Source: Thermoflexia bacterium (GTDB taxonomy: Bacteria > Chloroflexota > Anaerolineae > B4-G1 > SLSP01). Taken from it: a stretch of DNA of 5,708 bases. Below are positions 1-5,122 of the stretch, piece by piece; position 1 is the stretch's first letter, and each line of letters opens with the position of its first letter. A program made the position numbers and the translations under genes. Under the pieces are notes generated by a model. The model worked only from the letters and a program-made list of their open reading frames with translations. It did no database searches and was not told the origin of the DNA. The DNA lies in contig JAUWHU010000041.1 in the NCBI GenBank assembly GCA_030605705.1, positions 1 to 5,708 of the forward strand. The letters are read 5' to 3'.

Positions 1-18
1 TAAACTAACCCAGGAATT

Positions 19-100
19 GGACGCGGATTTTCACGGATTACACGGATATTTTTGTAAGAAAACAAGGAAAAATCCGTGTTGATCCGTGGTATCCGTGTCC
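19..100. repeat. Imperfect inverted repeat of CGGAT-type units
   Basis: Left arm 19-53 and right arm 68-100 are reverse complements apart from a few mismatches and small indels, separated by a 14-nt loop (54-67). Each arm is built of three phased units containing CGGAT spaced about 10 nt apart (CGCGGAT, CACGGAT, CACGGAT). The outer ends match as GGACGCGGAT and GGACACGGAT. It lies about 56 bp beyond the mreB stop codon, so an mreB transcript would read through it as a hairpin. There is no T-run after the stem on either strand, so it is not a canonical terminator. No transposase or other coding sequence is associated. I read it as an intergenic palindromic repeat, possibly a non-autonomous element. 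Confidence 0.75.
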
Positions 101-155
101 AAAAGCTTACTGTTTTTATTGAGTAACAACTCTATTGAGAAGATACCACGGCAGT

Positions 156-1166
156 TCATAACTCCGAGAGAGTTCGTCGCAGGATGTGCAGGCGTGTCAG
201 TGCTTTCCCCGCGCCCACGGCCACGCAGGCCATCGGTGCGTCGGCGATGTAGACCGGGACGCCCATCTCCTGGGTGAGTAGCCGGTCAATGTCGCGGAGC
301 AGCGAGGTTCCTCCCACCATCGTCATGCCCCGGTCAATGATGTCCGAGGCGAGTTCCGGCGGCGTGCGCTCCAGCACCGACTTGACCATCCCCATGATGA
401 CGGCTAGCGGTTCCTCCAGCGCCTCGATGATGTCGTCGGAGCTGATCTCCACGCTGCGGGGCAGGCCGGAGACCTGGTCACGGCCCTGTACTTCCATGTG
501 GAGCGGTTGGCCTTCTAAGGGCATAGCCGCGCCGATGCGGATTTTGGCTTCCTCGGCGGTGGGCAGCCCGATCATCAGGTTGTACTTGCGACGGATGTAG
601 GCGACGATGGCGTCATCCATCCGCACGCCGGCCACGCGCACGGCGGCGGAGGCGACGACGCCGTAAACGGACAACACCGCCGCTTCGCTGGCGCCTCCCC
701 CCAGGTCAATGATCATGTGACCGCCGGGTGTGTGGATAGGCAGGCCGGCGCCGATCGCGCCCGCCAGCGGCTCCGGGAGGAGGTAGGCCTTGCCGGCCCC
801 TGCTTCGAGAGCGGCCTCGCGCACGGCCTGCTTCTCCACCTGGGTGACCCCGAAAGGCACGGTGAGCATGATCTTGGGCTTGAAGAGCCGGAATCTCCCG
901 ATGGCGTGATCAATGAAATGCGCCAGCATCTTCCGGGTGATGTGGTAATCAGCGATGACGCCATCGCGTAGCGGGCGGCGCACCTGGATGGTCTCAGGCG
1001 AGCGGCCCATCATAGCGCGGGCTTCCTCGCCCACTGCGATAACCTCGCCCGTACTGATCTCCTGGGCCACCACCGAAGGCTCCTGGAGCACGATGCCCCG
1101 TCCCCGGACGTATACCAGAACGTTGACGGTACCCAGATCAATCCCTAATTCTTCTGTGAATAGCAT
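156..1166 (-). CDS. mreB: Rod shape-determining protein MreB (actin-like ATPase), divergent motifs
   Basis: This 336-aa protein is full length for MreB (usually 330-347 aa). MreB forms membrane-bound actin-like filaments that guide the elongation machinery of peptidoglycan synthesis. The phosphate-1 loop is GIDLGTVNV (8-16), the catalytic-Glu region is PEPLAGAIGAG (131-141, Glu132), phosphate-2 is DLGGGASE (154-161) and the adenosine motif is GMTMVGGTSLL (280-290). The hydrophobic RLFKP stretch near 93-97 matches the membrane-contacting loop. Two motifs deviate from the usual forms: DIGGGTTE is here DLGGGASE, and LTGGGALL is here MVGGTSLL, so nucleotide contacts may be altered. The ATG at 1166 is preceded by AGAAGGA (complement 1171-1177) with 4-nt spacing. 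No mreC or mreD follows inside the window, so it may be a stand-alone copy or a paralogue. Family identity is certain; whether it is the main MreB is not. Confidence 0.95.
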   Translation of the reverse strand: MLFTEELGIDLGTVNVLVYVRGRGIVLQEPSVVAQEISTGEVIAVGEEARAMMGRSPETIQVRRPLRDGVIADYHITRKMLAHFIDHAIGRFRLFKPKIMLTVPFGVTQVEKQAVREAALEAGAGKAYLLPEPLAGAIGAGLPIHTPGGHMIIDLGGGASEAAVLSVYGVVASAAVRVAGVRMDDAIVAYIRRKYNLMIGLPTAEEAKIRIGAAMPLEGQPLHMEVQGRDQVSGLPRSVEISSDDIIEALEEPLAVIMGMVKSVLERTPPELASDIIDRGMTMVGGTSLLRDIDRLLTQEMGVPVYIADAPMACVAVGAGKALTRLHILRRTLSEL

Positions 1167-1214
1167 GTTATCCTTCTTTTATTTGTAAGCATTTTCAAAT
1201 TGACGAGTTAGATA

Positions 1215-1244
1215 GGACGCAGATTCACGCAGATTTTCGTAGAT
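1215..1244. repeat. Half copy of the CGGAT/CAGAT-type phased repeat
   Basis: It begins GGACGCAGAT and continues with two more units, CACGCAGAT and a final CGTAGAT, about 10 nt apart. It resembles a single arm of the palindrome at 19-100 (GGACGCGGAT, CACGGAT, CACGGAT). No matching opposite arm is evident nearby, so this is either a degraded palindrome or a one-arm element. It lies about 50 bp upstream of the mreB start, so the two members of the family bracket mreB. Confidence 0.55.
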
Positions 1245-1336
1245 GAAAACAGAATCCCGTCTTGCTCGTAAAGAATTTCGAGTGTCGTTGAACACTTACC
1301 TTTGTTTTTACTGCCGTCCGTTTCTCAAACAGTCTG

Positions 1337-1364
1337 ATGATACACAATTTACCAATTTTGTCCA
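1337..1364 (-). promoter_or_regulatory. Candidate sigma-70-type promoter of mreB
   Basis: Read on the minus strand, TGGACA (complement 1359-1364, 5/6 to TTGACA) is followed after 16 nt by TATCAT (complement 1337-1342, 5/6 to TATAAT). Transcription would start near 1330 and give mreB a leader of about 165 nt that includes the half repeat at 1215-1244. This rests on consensus matching alone. No better-spaced pair was found closer to the gene. Confidence 0.4.
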
Positions 1365-1387
1365 ATGGGATCGGATGATGGGCATCC

Positions 1388-1422
1388 GCTGCCACGCTGA
1401 AACGCTGTGCCGCTGAGACGCT
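1388..1422. repeat. Octamer-phased GCTGAGAC repeat, left copy
   Basis: It is made of 8-bp units GCTGAAAC (1396-1403), GCTGTGCC (1404-1411) and GCTGAGAC (1412-1419). It matches 3064-3098 in the same orientation at 32 of 35 positions (differences at 1390, 1395 and 1401). The two copies therefore form direct repeats on either side of the surface-protein gene. The right end overlaps the start of the first 51-bp direct repeat. Confidence 0.7.
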
Positions 1423-1553
1423 AATTGACGAGATTTGAACCTTTTGCGGAGTTATGCGACTATATAAATAGGGTGCATGAAAGGAGGTGTCGGCATAACC
1501 GTTGAGACGCTAATTGACGAGATTTGAACCTTTTGCGGAGTTGTGCGACTATA
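1414..1553. repeat. Two 51-bp direct repeats, 89-bp period
   Basis: Copy 1 is 1414-1464 and copy 2 is 1503-1553. They are identical at 50 of 51 positions, differing only at 1454 (A) and 1543 (G). Each starts TGAGACGCTAATTGACGAG and ends TGCGACTATA. The 38-bp spacer (1465-1502) contains AAGGAGG (1481-1487), which has no usable gene behind it. The copies end about 60 to 150 bp before the surface-protein start, so they lie in its likely promoter region. There is no transposase, and no third copy in the window. Confidence 0.85.
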
Positions 1554-1614
1554 AGTGACGTTTACCGTTGTATTGGGGTTGGTTATCTAATTTAGAATTA
1601 AGGAGGAAAGGGAC

Positions 1615-2982
1615 ATGAAACGCATGAAGTCTTGGAAGTGGAGTATTTTGTTGGTAGTGTTGATTTCTTTAGCACTCTTGACGCAAGCCGCTCTAGCTGT
1701 TCAGTATAATTTGGATGACTTTTCAGCCACGACCATGGTGGCGAATTTGTCGACTATCTCAGGGAGTGTGAGCTTGGCGGATGGAGATAGTCTATCAGGT
1801 CTTCTTGGTGGTGAGCGAGATTTAGTTCTTACGTATGAAGCGGGTAGCCAAACCGTGGAGCTAGGTGTTGATACAACGGCAGAGAATTTGGCTTACAATA
1901 GTGGAACTAATGGTTCAAATGGTCATTTTAGTGTGACGTGGGATGGAAACGATGATGACGCCTTAACCAATGCCTACGCTTTGAATGTTGACCTTACCCA
2001 AGGTGGCGTCAATGACGCGTTTTTGTTGAATGTGACTTCCGATGGCCCCTTTGATTTGACTTTGACTGTTTACAGCGAATTTGATGCTTATGGACATTAC
2101 ACAATTAATGAGACGGAGGATATTGATGGGGTAGGCCGTAGCTATTGGATTCCATTTGCTGATTTCACAACTGATATGGGCACACTCGATTTTGGTAATG
2201 GGGCTGACCCTGATGATGTAGATGCAGTTGTGCTAGAAGTTGATCCTGGCGTTGAAGATGATTTCTCCGTTGATTTCATTGAAACTCGGGATAGTTCAGA
2301 AACGATCATTGATTTTGGCGATCTACCTGCAAGTTATAATATTACGGTTAAAGCAGACAACGGTGCCGGTCATGTGAATCCTGGTGCAACTATTGAATTG
2401 CGCAATACCGAAGTTGTGGTTGACTCGGAGGCAGATGGGCAGGAAAGTGTGGATGCGACGGGTGATGCTGGTGATGAAGGGGGCGTGGTTCCCACTGGGA
2501 ATTGGGCTGATAACAGTGGTCATGTAGATGTTTATGTATCAGGTGGTAATGGCTGTCTAATGGGGTGGCTTGACTGGCATGCTGGTTCCTTTTCCCACAC
2601 TGCGGATGGACCAGATAGTTCCTTTGATGATAATTTGGAGCTCATTATAGATAACCAACTGGTGAGTTCAACTGCCAATCCTAATTCATTCACTTTCTCC
2701 ATATTAAGTCTTAATACGTCAGACACTGTATTTGCTCGCTTCCGCGTGGTGCCCGATGTTGGTGCTGCTGGGTGTGGAGATCAGGCTGCTTTGCAGTATA
2801 CAGGCCTGGTTGAGGATGGTGAGGTGGAGGACTACGAATGGTCCTTCAATGCCAACGCGGTCACCCTCTCTTCCCTTGACGCTCACTCTGGCGTGGCGAT
2901 GCCCACAGCCTTCGCTTTGATCGCTGCCACCCTGGCCAGTGGCGCGGGCCTCTTCGTGCTGTCGCGTCGTCGTAAGGCGTAA
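1615..2982 (+). CDS. Secreted, C-terminally anchored GEVED-domain surface protein
   Basis: This 455-aa protein is exported. It has a basic N-terminus, a hydrophobic core (10-22) and an AxA cleavage site after Ala28. Residues 29-230 look like a beta-sandwich resembling carbohydrate-binding-like domains of surface proteins (GGERDL, DLTQGG and NDAFLL stretches, ending SVDFIET). Residues 233-408 form a GEVED domain, from DFGDLPASYN (233-242) through SEADGQESVDATGD to FARFRV and GEVEDY (402-407). The Asp-rich loops suggest Ca2+ binding. The only two cysteines, C314 and C387, could form a disulfide. The tail has the NAVTLSSL linker, a membrane segment (431-449) and RRRK (451-454), typical of sorting or anchoring tails. 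The start is fixed by AAGGAGG (1600-1606) 8 nt upstream. The body is AT-rich, while the tail from about residue 403 is GC-rich. The ligand and precise function are unknown; adhesion or carbohydrate binding is a guess. Confidence 0.9.
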   Translation: MKRMKSWKWSILLVVLISLALLTQAALAVQYNLDDFSATTMVANLSTISGSVSLADGDSLSGLLGGERDLVLTYEAGSQTVELGVDTTAENLAYNSGTNGSNGHFSVTWDGNDDDALTNAYALNVDLTQGGVNDAFLLNVTSDGPFDLTLTVYSEFDAYGHYTINETEDIDGVGRSYWIPFADFTTDMGTLDFGNGADPDDVDAVVLEVDPGVEDDFSVDFIETRDSSETIIDFGDLPASYNITVKADNGAGHVNPGATIELRNTEVVVDSEADGQESVDATGDAGDEGGVVPTGNWADNSGHVDVYVSGGNGCLMGWLDWHAGSFSHTADGPDSSFDDNLELIIDNQLVSSTANPNSFTFSILSLNTSDTVFARFRVVPDVGAAGCGDQAALQYTGLVEDGEVEDYEWSFNANAVTLSSLDAHSGVAMPTAFALIAATLASGAGLFVLSRRRKA

Positions 2983-3005
2983 CACCGGTTACTCCGTGGT
3001 TTCTT

Positions 3006-3038
3006 GCGGGCCTCGTTTTCGGACGAGGTCCGCTTTTT
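3006..3038 (+). terminator. Rho-independent terminator of the surface-protein gene
   Basis: An 11-bp stem pairs 3006-3016 with 3023-3033, with all positions paired and a single G-U wobble (3010 with 3029). It is closed by a 6-nt loop (3017-3022) and followed directly by five T residues (3034-3038). It begins 23 bp after the stop codon, so the surface-protein gene is probably monocistronic and insulated from the downstream ATPase operon. Confidence 0.92.
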
Positions 3039-3063
3039 GTTGCTGGTTGTCGCCACGCGGGGT

Positions 3064-3103
3064 GCCGCCATGCTGAGACGCTGTGCCGCTGAGACGCTGA
3101 GAC
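3064..3103. repeat. Octamer-phased GCTGAGAC repeat, right copy
   Basis: Four 8-bp units run without a gap: GCTGAGAC (3072-3079), GCTGTGCC (3080-3087), GCTGAGAC (3088-3095) and GCTGAGAC (3096-3103). Positions 3064-3098 match 1388-1422 at 32 of 35 bases in the same orientation, 1676 bp apart. Confidence 0.7.
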
Positions 3104-3115
3104 CGCTGCCCGTGC

Positions 3116-3143
3116 TTGCCTCTCCATTCGGGTCTGGTATACT
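3116..3143 (+). promoter_or_regulatory. Candidate extended -10 promoter of the ATPase operon
   Basis: TATACT (3138-3143, 5/6 to consensus) is preceded by TGG (3135-3137), giving an extended -10 of the TGnTATAAT type. A -35-like TTGCCT (3116-3121, 4/6) lies 16 nt upstream. It sits downstream of the terminator at 3006-3038 and upstream of atpD in the right orientation. The transcript would begin near 3150 and carry a leader of about 185 nt containing the palindrome at 3175-3310. The assignment rests on consensus matching only. Confidence 0.5.
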
Positions 3144-3174
3144 GTGTTAGAAAACTGTCTGTGTGTCAAGAATT

Positions 3175-3310
3175 TCACCACAGAGGACACAGAGAGCGCA
3201 GAGATTTTAAACTTGACCTTGAGAAAATTAATTTCTTGACGTGTGAAGTGGAATTTTCTTAAACCAAATATCAAATTTTTTTCTATCTTCTCCGTGTTCT
3301 CCGTGGTGAG
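3175..3310. repeat. Long imperfect palindrome of CACAGAG-type units in the atpD leader
   Basis: The outer arms 3175-3196 and 3288-3309 are reverse complements at 18 of 22 positions, with CACCACAGAG against CTCCGTGGTG as the core. Symmetry continues inward less perfectly: GAGAAAATT (3221-3229) faces AATTTTCTT (3252-3260). The arms consist of phased CACAGAG/CACGGAG units. Similar intergenic repeats are, from memory, common in Chloroflexota and Planctomycetota genomes. The element lies between the candidate promoter and the atpD start codon, so it should be transcribed and could fold in the leader. It also contains in-frame GTG codons (3243, 3303, 3306) that can mislead start prediction for atpD. 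Confidence 0.75.
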
Positions 3311-3322
3311 ATGCCTTTTTTC

Positions 3323-3329
3323 AGGGGAG
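3323..3329 (+). promoter_or_regulatory. Ribosome-binding site that fixes the atpD start at TTG 3336
   Basis: AGGGGAG lies 6 nt upstream of the TTG at 3336-3338. Translation from that TTG gives a protein starting MERTGTVVRVVG, exactly where F-type beta subunits begin. The earlier in-frame GTG codons lie inside the palindromic repeat, are not preceded by comparable sites, and would add about 31 residues unrelated to the family. Confidence 0.75.
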
Positions 3330-3335
3330 CCAACT

Positions 3336-4742
3336 TTGGAACGAACTGGTACTGTAGTGCGTGTGGTGGGCGTGGTCGTGGATGCGGAATTCGCGTCGGG
3401 CGATCTGCCCAGCATTCACAACGCCTTAGCCGTGCAGCGCGATGATGCGCCGGATTTGGTCATCGAAGTGCAGGAGCACGTGGATCCCCGTACCGTGCGG
3501 GGCATTGCGATGGGCGGCACGGCCGGCTTGCGGCGCGGGTTGCCGGTCCGCGATACCGGTCAACCGATTCGTGTGCCGGTGGGGCGCGCAACGTTAGGGC
3601 GCATGTTCAATGTCCTGGGGCAGCCCCTCGATGGCCTCCCTGCTCCGGCGCAGCTGGAACGCCATCCGATCCACGTCGCTTCGCCGCCCCTCGACGAGCA
3701 GCGGGTGGTCTCTGAGCCTTTCGTCACCGGCCTCAAAGCGATTGATCTGCTGACACCCTATCCACGCGGCGGAAAGATCGGCCTTTTCGGCGGCGCGGGT
3801 GTGGGGAAGACCATGCTGATGATCGAGTTGATGCGCCACACTATCCGGGAACACTCCGGCATCGTGCTCTTCGCCGGGGTGGGGGAGCGCAGCCGCGAAG
3901 GCAACGATCTGTGGCTGGAGATGCAGCGCAGCGGCGTCTTGGAAGGCACCGTCCTGGTCTTTGGGCAGATGAACGAGCCGCCCGGCGCGCGTTTACGTGT
4001 TCCCCTCACCGCCCTGACGATGGCCGAGTATTTTCGGGATAGCGAGCGGCAGCAGGTATTGCTGTTCATTGATAACATTTTCCGCTACATCCAGGCCGGC
4101 GCAGAGGTGTCCGCGCTGCTGGGACGGTTGCCCAGCGCGGTGGGCTACCAGCCGACGTTAGGCACGGAGATGGGCGAGCTGCAGGAGCGCATCACCACGA
4201 CGAGCAAGGGAAGCGTGACTTCGATCCAGGCGGTCTACGTGCCCGCCGACGACCTCACCGATCCCGCCGTAGTCGCCACCTTCGCGCACTTGGACGCGGC
4301 AACGATCCTCTCTCGCCGGCAGGCCAGCCAGGGTTTCTACCCGGCGATTGATCCTCTGGAATCGAACAGCGCCTTGCTCACGCCGGAAGGGGTGGGGGAT
4401 GAGCACTGCGCCATCGCCACGGAAGTGCGCGCGCTGCTGGCCCGCTACCGGGAGCTCCAGGATGTCATCGCCATTTTAGGATTGGATGAGCTCAGTGAGA
4501 CGGATCGTCTGGCGGTGAACCGGGCGCGGCGGTCGCAGCGTTTTCTGACGCAGCCTTTCTTCGTCTCGGAGCCGTTCACCAGCATCCCCGGCCGCTACGT
4601 CCCCTTAGACGAAACGCTGCGTGGCTTTCGCGAGATCTTGGCGGGCCGCCACGATGATCTGCCGGAGCAGGCGTTCTACATGGTCGGCACGATTGATGAG
4701 GCCGTGGCGCAGGCGGAAAAGATGCGCGCGGCAGAGACGTGA
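3336..4742 (+). CDS. atpD: N-ATPase (alternative F-type ATPase) beta subunit
   Basis: This 468-aa subunit (from the TTG start) carries the catalytic sites of the F1 headpiece, coupling ATP hydrolysis or synthesis to ion flow. The N-terminal beta-barrel (about 1-75) is followed by the nucleotide-binding domain: Walker A GGAGVGKT (152-159), catalytic GERSREGND (Glu184), Walker B LLFIDN (Asp246), the SALLGRLPSAVGYQPTL segment (259-275) and FYPAIDP (Tyr335, adenine side). The helical C-terminal domain follows. The lever motif usually written DELSEED reads DELSETD (384-390). As the first gene, followed by epsilon, atpQ and atpR, it belongs to an N-ATPase rather than the housekeeping operon, where beta is next to last. 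The start follows AGGGGAG by 6 nt. In-frame GTG codons upstream lie in a repeat and are rejected. Beta identity is certain; the N-type assignment rests on gene order. Confidence 0.95.
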   Translation: MERTGTVVRVVGVVVDAEFASGDLPSIHNALAVQRDDAPDLVIEVQEHVDPRTVRGIAMGGTAGLRRGLPVRDTGQPIRVPVGRATLGRMFNVLGQPLDGLPAPAQLERHPIHVASPPLDEQRVVSEPFVTGLKAIDLLTPYPRGGKIGLFGGAGVGKTMLMIELMRHTIREHSGIVLFAGVGERSREGNDLWLEMQRSGVLEGTVLVFGQMNEPPGARLRVPLTALTMAEYFRDSERQQVLLFIDNIFRYIQAGAEVSALLGRLPSAVGYQPTLGTEMGELQERITTTSKGSVTSIQAVYVPADDLTDPAVVATFAHLDAATILSRRQASQGFYPAIDPLESNSALLTPEGVGDEHCAIATEVRALLARYRELQDVIAILGLDELSETDRLAVNRARRSQRFLTQPFFVSEPFTSIPGRYVPLDETLRGFREILAGRHDDLPEQAFYMVGTIDEAVAQAEKMRAAET

Positions 4743-4744
4743 GT

Positions 4745-5122
4745 ATGGCCTTCAAGCCCTTGCAGCTGTCTGCGCTCACGCCGGTGGAGACCCTCCTCGA
4801 GGTGACCGGGGTGACCCAGGTGCAGGTGCGGCTGGCCGATGGCGCCGGCTTGAGCATCTACCCCGGTCACGCCCCCTTGCTGGCAGAGACGGTCGCGGGG
4901 CCGCTGCGTTACAGCGATGTCTCCGGCGAGCACACGTTGGCCCTGGAGGCGGGAATCCTGCACATCACGCCTGGCGGCGTCACGCTTTTTACCCCCGGCG
5001 CGCTTTTGTCGGGCACTGGGGAGCCGGTAGGCAATGGGGAAGTGGCGCGTTTTGATCGGCTGGCGGGGGCCTTGTTCGCTGCGCTGCAGGCCAGGTCTGA
5101 GGGGCGCGATGGCGAAACATAA
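4745..5122 (+). CDS. atpC: N-ATPase epsilon subunit
   Basis: This 125-aa epsilon subunit belongs to the central stalk of F1, where it links the rotor to the c-ring and can regulate hydrolysis. The N-terminal beta-sandwich (about 1-88) shows the family signature IYPGHAPLL (38-46) and the later ILHITPGGVTLFT strands (71-83). The C-terminal part (about 89-125) is only some 37 residues and holds one clear helix (ARFDRLAGALFAALQARSE), shorter than the two-helix inhibitory domain of many epsilons. The ATG at 4745 is 2 bp after the atpD stop. A GTG at 4739 overlapping that stop is an alternative that would add two residues; AGAG (4733-4736) is better spaced for the ATG. It overlaps atpQ by 14 bp, indicating translational coupling. 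Confidence 0.9.
   Translation: MAFKPLQLSALTPVETLLEVTGVTQVQVRLADGAGLSIYPGHAPLLAETVAGPLRYSDVSGEHTLALEAGILHITPGGVTLFTPGALLSGTGEPVGNGEVARFDRLAGALFAALQARSEGRDGET

Larger units (their letters stand above)
1167..1614. other. Intergenic region between divergent mreB and surface-protein genes
   Basis: These 448 bp hold no convincing gene. They contain the mreB ribosome-binding site, a half copy of the CGGAT-type repeat (1215-1244), a minus-strand candidate promoter (1337-1364), an octamer repeat (1388-1422), two 51-bp direct repeats (1414-1464 and 1503-1553), and the AAGGAGG ribosome-binding site (1600-1606) of the surface-protein gene. The 10-mer AATTGACGAG occurs three times (1198-1207, 1423-1432, 1512-1521). 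I could not find a good plus-strand sigma-70 promoter: TTTACC (1561-1566) and TATCTA (1584-1589), 17 nt apart, is the best weak pair. The second 51-bp repeat runs into TATAAG (1550-1555), which could serve as a -10 but lacks a well-spaced -35. Confidence 0.7.
2983..3335. other. Intergenic region before the ATPase operon
   Basis: These 353 bp contain no gene that I can support. In order they hold the intrinsic terminator of the surface-protein gene, an octamer repeat (3064-3103), an extended -10 promoter (3116-3143), a long imperfect palindrome (3175-3310) and the ribosome-binding site of atpD. The minus-strand reading frame crossing this region is open by chance and partly overlaps the repeats. 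Confidence 0.75.

Noticed and set aside
19..100. Palindrome as an intrinsic terminator of mreB
   Set aside because: The stem is imperfect and AT-rich, and no T-run follows it on the minus strand.
274..1188. Several plus-strand open frames opposite mreB
   Set aside because: They mirror mreB codons, are rich in Ser, Arg and Pro, and have no independent support.
1477..1527. Mini reading frame starting ATG AAA GGA GGT and ending in the second 51-bp repeat, with a LIDEI-like end
   Set aside because: It is only 16 codons, has no ribosome-binding site ahead of its ATG, and the resemblance to nucleotidyltransferase N-termini is too short to mean anything.
1414..1553. CRISPR-like arrangement: two 51-bp repeats with a 38-bp spacer
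   Set aside because: There are only two copies, the repeat is too long, no cas genes are present, and the spacer does not resemble a spacer array.
3175..3310. Insertion sequence
   Set aside because: It has terminal inverted symmetry but no transposase and no recognisable target-site duplication, so only a repeat is called.
2861..3415. 184-codon open frame on the minus strand
   Set aside because: It lies antisense to the surface-protein tail, terminator, repeats and atpD start, its protein is low-complexity and basic, and no family features are seen.
4621..5055. 144-codon plus-strand frame across the atpD/atpC junction
   Set aside because: It is out of frame with both genes, Arg/Ala-rich, and shows no family motif.
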